A DNA stretch of 64,000 nucleotides, from the NCBI RefSeq assembly GCF_024662235.1, contig NZ_CP096276.1, positions 5,890,001 through 5,954,000 on the forward strand. The letters run 5' to 3'. This document shows positions 16,988-25,684 of the stretch, piece after piece (position 1 is the stretch's first letter; every line of letters starts with the position of its first letter). A program made the position numbers and the translations under genes. The notes beneath the pieces are model-generated. The model ran no database searches. It had not been told where the DNA came from and saw only the letters and a list, made by a program, of their open reading frames with translations. The DNA comes from Pimelobacter simplex (lineage in GTDB: Bacteria; Actinomycetota; Actinomycetes; Propionibacteriales; Nocardioidaceae).

Positions 16988-19900
16988 TTACTCCAGCTCG
17001 AGCCGGATCAGGCCTGCCGGGTACCGGTCCCGCGCGGAGACGTAGACGCGGTGCCGGGTCGGGTCGACGGCGATGCCGTAGACCTTGTTGCCGTACTGGT
17101 GGGTGGAGAGCCGGGCGACCTGGGAGAGGTCCTCGGCCTTGAGCACCGTGACGCCGCTGTTGTCGAACGTCTCGTTCTGCTCACCCAGGTAGATCCGGCC
17201 GTGGCCGGGGTCGACGGCGACGGAGCGCCACTGGGGGGCGGTGCGGGCGACCTCGGCGACCTGGGTGTAGTCGGCGCCCTTGAAGACGCGGAGGCCGACG
17301 GTGGCCGTGGGGCTGTCGCTGTTGGAGACGTAGACCAGGTCGTGCTGGGCGTCGTATGCGACACCGTGGCTGCGCCAGGTGGCGTCGCCGATGGTGACCT
17401 GCTGGACGGTGGCGCCGGTCTGGGCGTCGAGGACGACGAAGCCGGCGCCGCGGGTGGCGCCGATGACGTGGCCGCGGCCGAGGTCGACGTCCATGCCGCG
17501 GACGTTGGCGTCGAAGGCGAACGGGCCGCGCTTGAGGGTGCCCGAGGTGCTGTCGACGACGACCCACTGGTTGCCGAGGGCGACGTAGAGCTCGCTCTTG
17601 GCCGGGTCGAGGGCGATGTCGCGGACGCCGTTGTCCGCTCCCAGGTCACCCGGTACGCCGCCCACGTTGGTCGGGATGCTCAGGGTGAGCACCCGCTCGG
17701 TGCGGTCGGCGGCCGGGTCGACGACGCGGACCCGGGCGGGGCGCTGCTCGTTGCCGACGTAGAGGAGACCCGACTGCGGGTCGACGGCGGAGCCGACGGG
17801 CTTGTCGTCGACGTCGGTGTTGCTGCCGTCGGGCAGGACGGTGAGCGGCGTGGCCTTGTACTTGTCGCCGATCGGGCCCGTGCCCGGGTCGGTGCCCGGG
17901 TCCGTGCCGCCGCCGCTGCCCGGGACCGGGCCGGGGAGCTTGCCGTCGACGTACCGCTGGCTGACGGTCACGGCGACGGGGGTCGTCTCCTGGCCTGGGG
18001 GGTTGAGGCGGTGGTCGCGGTTGGAGACGAAGACGCGTTGGCGTTCTTCGTCGACGGCGATGCCGTAGCCGTCCTTGCCGTACTGCTTGCCCAACTTGTC
18101 GATGAGGAGCTTGCCGTTGGCGAGGTCGTAGACGGCGAATCCTCCGGAGGTGTCGTCGATGCCGGTGAAGCCGACGTAGACGAGGCCGTGGGTGGAGTCG
18201 ATGTCGACTTGGCGGGCGTCGGGGCGGGTGGGCTTGTCCCAGACCTTGGCGAAGTTGTTGGCGGCGTTGAAGACCTCGACGTTCTTGACGGTGTCGGTGT
18301 CTTCGAAGTAGGCGACGGCGACGTTGCCCTTGGTGGGGTCGGCGGCGACGTAGTAGGCGCCGACGGTGTTGTTGATGGTGCCGATGGAGGCGCCGGTGGT
18401 GGCGTCGAAGACTTCGACTCCGCGGGCGGGGATGGCGGCGTAGACGTAGTTGCGGACGGGGTCGATGTCGAGGGAGCGGTTGGACTCGCTGATGGGGTAG
18501 GGGCCGCGGACGACTTGGCCGTAGTTGGCTTCGGCGAGGGAGACGACGACCCAGTTCTTGTTCTGCTGGCCGACGTAGAGGAGCTTCTTGTCGTCGTCGA
18601 TGCCGAGGTCGCGGATGTTCTCCGGGAGGGTCATCGTGTGGAGGACCTTGTCGGTGTCGGGGTCGATCTCCCAGATGGTGCGGCTGTTCTGGTCACCGAG
18701 GAAGAGCGTGTCGCGCTCCTGCGAGAAGGCGACACCGGCCGGCAGCTGCGCCGTCACGTCGTCCACCGACTTCAGGTCACCGAGGGCGCCGTAGTCCGGG
18801 GTCTCCGGTACGACGCGACGGCTCACCGTCACCGAGGCCGGGTTGAGCTCCTGGCCTGGGGGGTTGAGGCGGTGGTCGCGGTTGGAGACGAAGACGCGTT
18901 GGCGTTCTTCGTCGACGGCGATGCCGTAGCCGTCCTTGCCGTACTGCTTGCCCAACTTGTCGATGAGGAGCTTGCCGTTGGCGAGGTCGTAGACGGCGAA
19001 TCCTCCGGAGGTGTCGTCGATGCCGGTGAAGCCGACGTAGACGAGGCCGTGGGTGGAGTCGATGTCGACTTGGCGGGCGTCGGGGCGGGTGGGCTTGTCC
19101 CAGACCTTGGCGAAGTTGTTGGCGGCGTTGAAGACCTCGACGTTCTTGACGGTGTCGGTGTCTTCGAAGTAGGCGACGGCGACGTTGCCCTTGGTGGGGT
19201 CGGCGGCGACGTAGTAGGCGCCGACGGTGTTGTTGATGGTGCCGATGGAGGCGCCGGTGGTGGCGTCGAAGACTTCGACTCCGCGGGCGGGGATGGCGGC
19301 GTAGACGTAGTTGCGGACGGGGTCGATGTCGAGGGAGCGGTTGGACTCGCTGATGGGGTAGGGGCCGCGGACGACTTGGCCGTAGTTGGCTTCGGCGAGG
19401 GAGACGACGACCCAGTTCTTGTTCTGCTGGCCGACGTAGAGGAGCTTCTTGTCGTCGTCGATGCCGAGGTCGCGGATGTTCTCCGGGAGGGTCATCGTGT
19501 GGAGGACCTTGTCGGTGTCGGGGTCGATCTCCCAGATGGTGCGGCTGTTCTGGTCGCCGAGGAAGAGCGTGTCCCGCTCCTGCGAGAAGGCCACTCCGGC
19601 CGGCAGACGGGCCGCCGCCGGGTCGACCGAGCGGAGCTCCTTGTCGTGGCGGTACTCGTACGTCGCGTCCGGATTGCCCGGGTTCTCGGGGTTCTCCGGG
19701 TTCTCGGGGTTCTCGCAGCCCAGGCACGGACCGGGGTCGGTCGGGTCGATGACGTCCGGCTTGCGGTCGTCGGTGACCGCCTTGCCGTGCTGGTTCTTCA
19801 CGATGGTCAGGCCGTCGTAGTACTTGCCGTCGGCCGTGCGCGACTCGTAGCGGAGCTTGCCGTTCTCGACGTTGACGACCTGGTAGAGCTGCAGTCCGCC

Positions 19901-21136
19901 GCCCATCCGGCGCAGGTGCGCGTCATTGGTGTCCCACACGCGCGAGCCGGGCTTGTACTGCTTCTCGCCGACGTTGGAGACGACGTAGACCGGGCCGTCG
20001 TACGACAGGTCGGTGTTCCAGCTCTTCGGCAGGTCCTTCTCGGCGGCGTCGGTGTTGCCGCGGCCGTAGCCGTGGTCGTGGCCCTGCAGGACCAGGTCGA
20101 CGCCGTACTCCTCGAAGACGGGCAGCCACGCCTCGCGCACCGCGCGGTTGTTGCGGCCCTCGTCGAGGGAGAACACCGGGTGGTGGAAGTAGACGACGGT
20201 CCACTTGTTGGGGTTGTTCCGCAGCTGGTCCTTGAGCCACGCGGTCTGGATCGCGAGCGGCTCGGCCGAGCTGGCGTTGCTGTTGAGCGCGATGAAGCGC
20301 ACGCCCTGGTAGTCGGTGGAGTAGACGGTGCCCTTGAGCACGTCGTACGCCGGGCCGGTGCCGGTCGGCCCGTTGGCCGGGTAGGTGAACTGGGCGGAGA
20401 ACTGCCGCGACAGCTCGGTGCCGTTGTACTCGTGGTTGCCCGGCGCCATCATGAACTGCTTGGTGCCGAGGCCGTAGCTGGTGGCCTCGTAGACCTCGGC
20501 CCACTGCTCGTCGCTCTCGGCGTCGTCGACCAGATCGCCGGCCTGGAGCACCATCCGGGCCTTCGGCGCGTCCCGGAAGGCGTTGCGCACGACCCGCGAG
20601 GCCTGCGACTTGATGCCGTTCTGGATATCGCCGAAGTAGATGAACGAGAACGGCTCCGGAGTCGCGGCCTCGGTCGTGAAGTGCTGCCACTCGCTCCAGT
20701 TGGTGCCGTCGCCGACCCGGTACTGGTACGTCGTGCCCGGCTGCAGGCCGGTCATCTTGGCGCTGTGGAACGCCTCGATGTAGCCGAGGTCGGTGGTCAG
20801 CTTGGTGCTGCGCTCGGCGACGAAGACGGCCTGGTCGTTCTGGTAGGTCAGGCTCGACGCCACCCGCAGCTCGGCCTTGGGCTCGCGGACGCCGTCCGAC
20901 GTGCGCCACACGACGTTCTGGCTGGTCTTGGGGTCGCTGGTCGGGGTCAGCGTGATCCGGTCGGGGACCACGGTGGGCTGGTAGGTGACGGACGGGTCCT
21001 GGGCGACGGCCGCGGCCGTCGGCAGCAGGCCCGGTACGGCGACCGCGGCCAGCGCCGGGGCGCTGGTCGCGAGCATCGTCGCCGCGACCAGGCCGCCCAG
21101 GGGCCGGCGCACGCGGCGCCGGAACGAGTCGAGCAT
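16988..21136 (-). CDS. Secreted purple acid phosphatase with duplicated beta-propeller repeats
   Basis: A large exported phosphoesterase (about 1382 residues). Residues 1-45 are a signal peptide with a twin-arginine-like cluster (RRRVRRPLGGLVAATMLATSAPALA). Next come an FN3-like domain (ITLTPTSDPKTSQNVVWRT, LQPGTTYQYRVGDG) and a metallophosphoesterase domain with GDIQ, GDLVDD, GNHEY, HHPVF and GHDHGYGR. A linker of PENPENPENPGNP precedes three propeller-type blocks; the first two (about residues 499-785 and 786-1072) are almost identical, the third is diverged. Start at 21136 (MLDSFRR) has GAGAGG upstream and begins the signal peptide; an ATG at 21199 that overlaps the previous stop would add 21 non-signal residues. 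Confidence 0.88.
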   Translation of the reverse strand: MLDSFRRRVRRPLGGLVAATMLATSAPALAAVAVPGLLPTAAAVAQDPSVTYQPTVVPDRITLTPTSDPKTSQNVVWRTSDGVREPKAELRVASSLTYQNDQAVFVAERSTKLTTDLGYIEAFHSAKMTGLQPGTTYQYRVGDGTNWSEWQHFTTEAATPEPFSFIYFGDIQNGIKSQASRVVRNAFRDAPKARMVLQAGDLVDDAESDEQWAEVYEATSYGLGTKQFMMAPGNHEYNGTELSRQFSAQFTYPANGPTGTGPAYDVLKGTVYSTDYQGVRFIALNSNASSAEPLAIQTAWLKDQLRNNPNKWTVVYFHHPVFSLDEGRNNRAVREAWLPVFEEYGVDLVLQGHDHGYGRGNTDAAEKDLPKSWNTDLSYDGPVYVVSNVGEKQYKPGSRVWDTNDAHLRRMGGGLQLYQVVNVENGKLRYESRTADGKYYDGLTIVKNQHGKAVTDDRKPDVIDPTDPGPCLGCENPENPENPENPGNPDATYEYRHDKELRSVDPAAARLPAGVAFSQERDTLFLGDQNSRTIWEIDPDTDKVLHTMTLPENIRDLGIDDDKKLLYVGQQNKNWVVVSLAEANYGQVVRGPYPISESNRSLDIDPVRNYVYAAIPARGVEVFDATTGASIGTINNTVGAYYVAADPTKGNVAVAYFEDTDTVKNVEVFNAANNFAKVWDKPTRPDARQVDIDSTHGLVYVGFTGIDDTSGGFAVYDLANGKLLIDKLGKQYGKDGYGIAVDEERQRVFVSNRDHRLNPPGQELNPASVTVSRRVVPETPDYGALGDLKSVDDVTAQLPAGVAFSQERDTLFLGDQNSRTIWEIDPDTDKVLHTMTLPENIRDLGIDDDKKLLYVGQQNKNWVVVSLAEANYGQVVRGPYPISESNRSLDIDPVRNYVYAAIPARGVEVFDATTGASIGTINNTVGAYYVAADPTKGNVAVAYFEDTDTVKNVEVFNAANNFAKVWDKPTRPDARQVDIDSTHGLVYVGFTGIDDTSGGFAVYDLANGKLLIDKLGKQYGKDGYGIAVDEERQRVFVSNRDHRLNPPGQETTPVAVTVSQRYVDGKLPGPVPGSGGGTDPGTDPGTGPIGDKYKATPLTVLPDGSNTDVDDKPVGSAVDPQSGLLYVGNEQRPARVRVVDPAADRTERVLTLSIPTNVGGVPGDLGADNGVRDIALDPAKSELYVALGNQWVVVDSTSGTLKRGPFAFDANVRGMDVDLGRGHVIGATRGAGFVVLDAQTGATVQQVTIGDATWRSHGVAYDAQHDLVYVSNSDSPTATVGLRVFKGADYTQVAEVARTAPQWRSVAVDPGHGRIYLGEQNETFDNSGVTVLKAEDLSQVARLSTHQYGNKVYGIAVDPTRHRVYVSARDRYPAGLIRLELE
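17988..18694 (-). repeat. Direct repeat copy 2 (propeller block) inside the phosphatase gene
   Basis: About 707 bp that appear identical, base for base by eye, to 18849-19555, offset by 861 bp (287 codons). Identity ends abruptly on both sides: the flanking coding sequence differs at many positions. It encodes a YVTN-like propeller block. This implies a recent in-frame duplication or ongoing gene conversion. Confidence 0.85.
18849..19555 (-). repeat. Direct repeat copy 1 (propeller block) inside the phosphatase gene
   Basis: The upstream partner of 17988-18694 in the direction of translation. The first visible mismatch beyond the block is A versus G in the segment encoding GDQNSR near 18695/19556. 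Such long identical tandem copies are hot spots for unequal crossing over and for assembly collapse, so copy number may vary between strains. Confidence 0.85.
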
Positions 21137-21195
21137 GGGTCGTCCTCTCGGAACGCTCGGAACAGGGGAGTGGGGGATCGCGTCGGCGGGCGTGC

Positions 21196-23271
21196 TCATC
21201 GGCGGCTCACGACCTTCTTGACCACGCGGGACGCCGCGACGTTCGCCGTACCGGCGTAGTCGACGGTGATCTTGTGCTTGCCCGGACGCAGCTTGGGCAG
21301 CTTGACGCTGACGGTGCCGGCGACCTTGCGGGTGGCGACGACGCGGCCGTCGACGCGCACGGTGACGGTGGCGGCGGGCGCGGCGATGTCCGGTACGACG
21401 ACCCGGATCGCCAGGGTGCGGCGGTCCTTGGACTTCACCTTCGCGGGCAGGCCGGAGACGGACACCGCACTGGTTGTCCGGGCCACGCGGACCGTCGTCG
21501 CGGTGGACGTACCGGTCTCGAAGCCCGTCCCGGTGGGGACGAACTGCGCGGTCACGGCGTAGCTGCCGACCGCGAGGTCGCGCGGCAGGGTGAGCGTCGC
21601 GGTGCCGTTGGCGATCCGCACGTCCTTGGCCAGGACCCGGCTCCCGGCGCGGAACGTGACCGTGCCGGCCGGCACGGCGCCGGCCACGGGAGCGACGGTG
21701 GCGCTCACCTGGACCGGGGTCCGCGTCCCGTAGCGCTGCTGGGGCGTGGTGGCCGTGACGACGGGGACGACCTTGGTCGGCGTCTCCGGCTCGGTGGGCT
21801 GCTCACCCGGGACGGCGACCTCGGGCAGGTCCGGACGGCCGATCCCGCCGCGGGTCGAGCCCGGGCCGGACGCTCGCGGCGACGTGTCGGTGGTGACGAG
21901 CTTGGTGCCGTCGGCGCCCTTGGCGATGGTGAACGCGTCGACCATCTGGCCCGAGACGTTCCAGCTCTCCACGTGCATCTCGCCGTCGGTGACGTCGACG
22001 AGCTGGTAGAGCTGGGTGTTGGCGAGCGAGGTGCGCAGGTGCGCGCCGTTCTGGGTCCAGTTGTTGTTGGAGACGGGGTCGATCAGGTAGTACTTCGGGC
22101 CGGCCACCGAGACCATGTAGACCGGTCCCTTGTTGCTCTTGGCGGCGCTCGCACCGGCCGGCAGGCCGGACTCGTTGGCGACGAGGTTGCCGCGCCCGTA
22201 GGCGTGGTCGTGGCCCTGGGCGACGAGGTCGACGTCGTACTTCTCGAAGAGGGGCAGCCAGGCGTCGCGGATCGCGGCGTTGTTGCGGCCCGAGCTCACC
22301 GAGAACACCGGGTGGTGGAAGGTGACGACGGTCCACTTGCTCGGGTTGTTCTTCAGCGCCTCCTCGAGCCAGGCCGTCTGCGCGGCGAAGGCCTCGGGGT
22401 CACCGGGGAAGTTGCTGTTGAGCGCGATGAAGCGGACGCCCTGGTAGTCGGTGTAGTAGACGTTCTCCGCGTAGAGCTGGGAGATCCGGTTCGTCGTGTC
22501 CGGCCCGTTGCGGGGGTACTCGAACTGCGCGCCCCAGTGCTCGGCGAGCTCGGGGCCCGGGTAGTACTCGTGGTTGCCGGCGGCGGCGATCACGTTCATC
22601 GAGCCGTTGGACCAGCCCGCGGCACCGAACCACTCGCCCCACTCGGCGTCCGAGTCGTCGGTGTCGATCAGGTCGCCGGCGTGCAGCACCGCCTTGGCGT
22701 ACGGGCGCGCCTCGTACGCCGCGCGGAAGGTCCGCGAGACGTAGGACTTGATGTCGTTCTGGGCGTCGCCCTGGACGATGAACGAGAACGGCGCATTGCC
22801 GGCGCGGGCGGTCTCGAACTCGAGCCACTCGCTCCAGGTGTCGCCGTCGCCGACCCGGTAGAGGTACGTCGTGCCGGGCTGCAGGCCGGTCAGCGACGCC
22901 GAGTGCTGGCGCACGTCGTACCCGAGGTCGGCGGTGAAGGTGGTCGACGTGGCGTCGACGGTGCTGCTCGGGCGGGCCACGCCGGTGCCGGCCAGCGTGA
23001 GCTGGACCTTGGGCGTGGTGACCGCGGCCGAGGTGCGCCACGAGACGTTCTGCGAGGTGGTGGGATCGGTGGTCGGCGTGAGCACGATCCGGTCCGGTAC
23101 GACGAGCGGTGCGTGCACCACCTTCGGGTCCACGGCCGGCGGGGCGAGGCCGCCTCCGGTCGCGGCCCAGACCAGGCCGGCGCCGGCGGCCAGCGAGAGC
23201 GCGAGGCCGCCGGCCACGACGGCCGGTCGCCTGCGCCACCGGGAGCGGTGCTGTCGGGATGAGGGGGTCAT
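21196..23271 (-). CDS. Secreted purple acid phosphatase with C-terminal Ig-like domains
   Basis: A 691-residue exported metallophosphoesterase. Signal-anchor at residues 15-38 (PAVVAGGLALSLAAGAGLVWA), FN3-like domain (IVLTPTTDPTTSQNVSWRT), then phosphatase motifs GDAQND, GDLIDTDDSD, GNHEYY, HHPVF and GHDHAYGR, and two bacterial Ig-like domains at the C terminus (VVPVVTATTPQQRYGTRTPV onward, ending in basic residues). It should release phosphate from extracellular esters. ATG 23269-23271 is chosen because GGAGG lies 11 bases before it; ATG 23289 lacks a ribosome site. The stop overlaps an alternative ATG of the next phosphatase. A PHO-box-like site lies upstream. Confidence 0.88.
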   Translation of the reverse strand: MTPSSRQHRSRWRRRPAVVAGGLALSLAAGAGLVWAATGGGLAPPAVDPKVVHAPLVVPDRIVLTPTTDPTTSQNVSWRTSAAVTTPKVQLTLAGTGVARPSSTVDATSTTFTADLGYDVRQHSASLTGLQPGTTYLYRVGDGDTWSEWLEFETARAGNAPFSFIVQGDAQNDIKSYVSRTFRAAYEARPYAKAVLHAGDLIDTDDSDAEWGEWFGAAGWSNGSMNVIAAAGNHEYYPGPELAEHWGAQFEYPRNGPDTTNRISQLYAENVYYTDYQGVRFIALNSNFPGDPEAFAAQTAWLEEALKNNPSKWTVVTFHHPVFSVSSGRNNAAIRDAWLPLFEKYDVDLVAQGHDHAYGRGNLVANESGLPAGASAAKSNKGPVYMVSVAGPKYYLIDPVSNNNWTQNGAHLRTSLANTQLYQLVDVTDGEMHVESWNVSGQMVDAFTIAKGADGTKLVTTDTSPRASGPGSTRGGIGRPDLPEVAVPGEQPTEPETPTKVVPVVTATTPQQRYGTRTPVQVSATVAPVAGAVPAGTVTFRAGSRVLAKDVRIANGTATLTLPRDLAVGSYAVTAQFVPTGTGFETGTSTATTVRVARTTSAVSVSGLPAKVKSKDRRTLAIRVVVPDIAAPAATVTVRVDGRVVATRKVAGTVSVKLPKLRPGKHKITVDYAGTANVAASRVVKKVVSRR

Positions 23272-23408
23272 GGGGGGTGTGTCCTCCATCGGGTGCCGTC
23301 AGGCCATGACGGCGTACAGGGGGTGTGCCATCGGTCCCGAGACAGCACGCAGTCCCCGGACGCCGAGGCGTGCGGGGACCGCGAGATGGCCGGAAGCTAG
23401 CAGCGCGA

Positions 23409-23426
23409 AATGAACTTTTGGTGAGC
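23409..23426 (-). promoter_or_regulatory. PHO-box-like direct repeat upstream of the two phosphatases
   Basis: Read on the minus strand the site is GCTCACC, four bases (AAAA), then GTTCATT. Actinobacterial PhoP binds direct repeats of GTTCACC with an 11-bp period; the two units match at 6/7 and 5/7 with the correct period. It lies about 140 bp upstream of the first phosphatase start on the transcribed strand, with TAGCTT further downstream as a possible -10. Regulation by phosphate starvation is thus likely but not shown. Confidence 0.5.
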
Positions 23427-23522
23427 CTTCAGGGCGCCTCAGGCGGGGCCAGGCGTGGGCGTCACCGGGTGTTCATGCGGAGGGGGCGCAGGCTTCAGCT
23501 GAAGCTCGCCGGAGGTTGGGGC

Positions 23523-24764
23523 TCAGACGACGGTGAGGGGCAGCGAGCGGCGCGGCTCGAAGGCGAAGGTCGCGCCGGTGCTGAACCGGGTGACGGCGAC
23601 CTCGTCGGCCTCCGGGCGGGCGGCATCGTCGCGGGTGACGGCGACCTGCCAGCCGCCGCCCGGCTCGCCGCTGACCACGGCGTCGAGGTGCGGGTCGACG
23701 GCGTGCGTGATCGCGCGGAGGGCCTCGGGCCAGTCCGGACCGCACAGGGAGATCCAGGCGGCGTCCTCGTCGGCGGGGCCGGAGGTCACGGTGATCGCGT
23801 CCGGTCCGGCCGTGGCCGCGACGTAGGCCGCCGGGTTGAGCAGCGGGTGCAGCCAGATCGCGCGGAGGGCGCCGGCGGGGTCGCGGGACAGGTCCAGGGC
23901 GCGGGCGAGGCGCTCGGCGCCGATGCCGGCGATGCCGATGAGCTGCTTGCGGCGCAGCTTGACCAGCTCGGCGTCGGTCTCGACGCGCTCGGCGACGGCG
24001 AGCGCGAACGAGCGGTCGAGCAGGTGCATCTGGAGGCAGACCTCGTCGGCGATCCGGACCAGCGCGGAGTGCGAGAAGGCGGTGAAGTCGACGTCCGAGA
24101 GCAGGGGGCCGGCGTAGTCGGCGGCGCCCTCGTCGGCCGGGTCGATGGGGGCGAGCGTCAGCGTCGCCGCGCGGGAGCGCTCGTTGACGGCGAGGGCGGG
24201 GACCGGCTCCGGCTCCGGGTACGACGGGTCGATGGTCACCGTCCAGGCGCAGTGCGGGTGCCGGTCGGCGGGCGTGCGCGGCGGGCGGTGGATCGGCCGC
24301 ACCTGCGCGTGCGGGTTGGTCGCGATCGCGGTCGCGTCGAAGGTCGGGTCCTCGATGTCGTGGCACATGCCGCGCACGTAGTCCTCGCCCATCGGCTCCA
24401 CGTCCATCAGCGCGCCGCAGTGGTCGAGCCGGAACTCGCCGTGCCACGCGTCGTGGACGGTGTAGCGGAAGTCCATGAACTGCGGCGGGGCGCCGATGTC
24501 GAGCTGCAGCCCCTTGAAGATCGTGACGACGTCGCCCTGCCCGGCCACCGCGGGGGCGTACCCGAGCGCCTCCTGCATCCGGCGGGTGTAGATGGGGCTG
24601 GCCGCGGCCCACTCCTCGATCGCGACCTGGAGCATCTCGTCGCGGCCGAACGCCGCGATGCACCAGGCCATGCCGGAGCGGTCGATGAGCTGGCCCATGA
24701 GGAGCAGCTCGGGGACGAGCGTGGCGAGCTCGTCGCGCGACAGCGCGGCGTACCGGCTCGTCAC
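23523..24764 (-). CDS. Unrecognised 413-residue protein coupled to an LLM oxidoreductase
   Basis: I do not recognise the family with confidence. The protein is soluble, with no signal peptide or membrane helix. The most conserved-looking block is at residues 90-170: DFRYTVHDAWHGEFRLDHCGALMDVEP, then YVRGMCHDIEDPTFDATA and RPIHRPPR. The clustered His, Cys, Glu and Asp residues suggest a metal or catalytic site. The C-terminal 150 residues look like a separate alpha/beta domain ending in SLPLTVV. The GTG start at 24762-24764 overlaps the LLM gene stop (GTGA), so the two products probably act together, perhaps on a common lipid or aromatic substrate. Confidence 0.7.
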   Translation of the reverse strand: MTSRYAALSRDELATLVPELLLMGQLIDRSGMAWCIAAFGRDEMLQVAIEEWAAASPIYTRRMQEALGYAPAVAGQGDVVTIFKGLQLDIGAPPQFMDFRYTVHDAWHGEFRLDHCGALMDVEPMGEDYVRGMCHDIEDPTFDATAIATNPHAQVRPIHRPPRTPADRHPHCAWTVTIDPSYPEPEPVPALAVNERSRAATLTLAPIDPADEGAADYAGPLLSDVDFTAFSHSALVRIADEVCLQMHLLDRSFALAVAERVETDAELVKLRRKQLIGIAGIGAERLARALDLSRDPAGALRAIWLHPLLNPAAYVAATAGPDAITVTSGPADEDAAWISLCGPDWPEALRAITHAVDPHLDAVVSGEPGGGWQVAVTRDDAARPEADEVAVTRFSTGATFAFEPRRSLPLTVV

Positions 24765-25609
24765 GCGCTGAGTCCGAGCCGTCCGGAGAGCTTGTCGAGG
24801 TAGGTCAGCACGGCGGACTCGTCGCTGTCCGGGACGCCCCAGATCAGCTCGGACGCCCCGGCCGCGGTCCAGTCGGCGAAGTCCTCGGCCGCGGGCCGCT
24901 TCGCGACCAGGACCCGGACGTCGGGCTCGCCCTCGCGCCCGGCCTCGGCCCACTCCTTGCGCAGCAGCTCGGCGCCGGCCGCCACCTCGGTCGAGGTCGG
25001 CGTGGTCATCCAGCCGTCGGCGTGGGCGGCGATCCACTTCATCGTCTTGGGGCCGGCGCCGGCGCCGATGATCACCGGGATCCGGCCCTGCGGGGGCTTC
25101 GGGTAGGCCCAGCTCGGGCCGAACGAGACGAACTCGCCGTCGTACGACGCCTCCTCCTGCGTCCACAGCGCGCGCATGGCGTCGAGGTACTCCGCCAGGA
25201 CGGTACGGCGCTTGCCCGCGGGCACGTGGTGGTCGGTGAGCTCGTCGGTGTTCCAGCCGAAACCGGCGCCGATGGTGACCCGGCCGCCGGAGAGGTGGTC
25301 GAGCGTGGCCAGCGTCTTGGCGAGCGTGATCGGGTCGGACTCGACCGGCAGGGCGACCGCGGTGGACAGGCCGATCCGCTCGGTGACGGCGGCGCAGGTG
25401 GCCAGCGAGACCCACGGGTCGAGCGTGCGCAGGTAGCGGTCGTCGGGGAGGTCCTCGCCGCCGGTCGGGTGGAGGGCGTCGCGGCGCACCGGGATGTGGG
25501 TGTGCTCGGGGACGTAGATCGTGTCGAAGCCCCGCTCCTCGGCCGCCTGGGCGAGACGGGCCGGCGTGATGCCGCGGTCGGAGGTGAAGAGGACGATGCC
25601 GTTGCGCAT
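24761..25609 (-). CDS. LLM-class flavin/F420-dependent oxidoreductase
   Basis: A 282-residue luciferase-like TIM-barrel oxidoreductase. Features include FDTIYVPEHTHIPV near residue 30, GLSTAVALPVESDPITLAKTLATLDHLSGGRVTIGAGFGW, IPVIIGAGAGPKTMKWIAAHADGW and the mid-protein TVLAEYLDAMRALWTQEE, typical of actinobacterial F420-dependent LLM enzymes. The cofactor (F420 versus FMN) is inferred from the lineage. The substrate is unknown. It heads a two-gene minus-strand operon and is divergent from the TetR/CYP51 operon. A palindromic GAACGTGTTC operator-like site sits 11-26 bp in front of its start. Confidence 0.88.
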   Translation of the reverse strand: MRNGIVLFTSDRGITPARLAQAAEERGFDTIYVPEHTHIPVRRDALHPTGGEDLPDDRYLRTLDPWVSLATCAAVTERIGLSTAVALPVESDPITLAKTLATLDHLSGGRVTIGAGFGWNTDELTDHHVPAGKRRTVLAEYLDAMRALWTQEEASYDGEFVSFGPSWAYPKPPQGRIPVIIGAGAGPKTMKWIAAHADGWMTTPTSTEVAAGAELLRKEWAEAGREGEPDVRVLVAKRPAAEDFADWTAAGASELIWGVPDSDESAVLTYLDKLSGRLGLSA

Positions 25610-25619
25610 GGCCCCACAA

Positions 25620-25635
25620 TAGGAACGTGTTCTAG
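25620..25635. promoter_or_regulatory. KstR-like operator between the LLM gene and the TetR/CYP51 operon
   Basis: The sequence TAGGAACGTGTTCTAG contains the palindromic core GAAC-GT-GTTC. It fits the mycobacterial KstR motif (AACnnGTT core with flanking T/A) with one or two mismatches. KstR controls cholesterol catabolism in actinobacteria. Position between divergent promoters would allow control of both the LLM gene and the P450 operon. A different TetR protein could recognise a similar site. Confidence 0.45.
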
Positions 25636-25642
25636 AAATGTC

Positions 25643-25684
25643 TTGCGCCCGCCGAGAACGTCTCCTATGTTGGACACGTGTCCA
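25643..25684 (+). promoter_or_regulatory. Promoter and autoregulatory palindrome of the TetR gene
   Basis: TTGCGC (25643-25648) and TATGTT (25666-25671) are 17 bp apart. Transcription would start at or very near the GTG at 25678, so the mRNA is probably leaderless, in line with the absence of a Shine-Dalgarno. The 14-bp perfect palindrome TGGACACGTGTCCA (25671-25684) covers the end of the -10, the start site and the first codons, a natural place for autorepression. Confidence 0.55.

Noticed and set aside
21137..21199. Start of the first phosphatase at ATG 21199
   Set aside because: The 21 added residues precede a good signal peptide that begins at 21136 with its own Shine-Dalgarno.
17051..21259. 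A 1402-codon open frame opposite the first phosphatase gene
   Set aside because: It is an exact antisense shadow of the phosphatase, with low-complexity Val/Asp/Gly-rich translation and no start signal.
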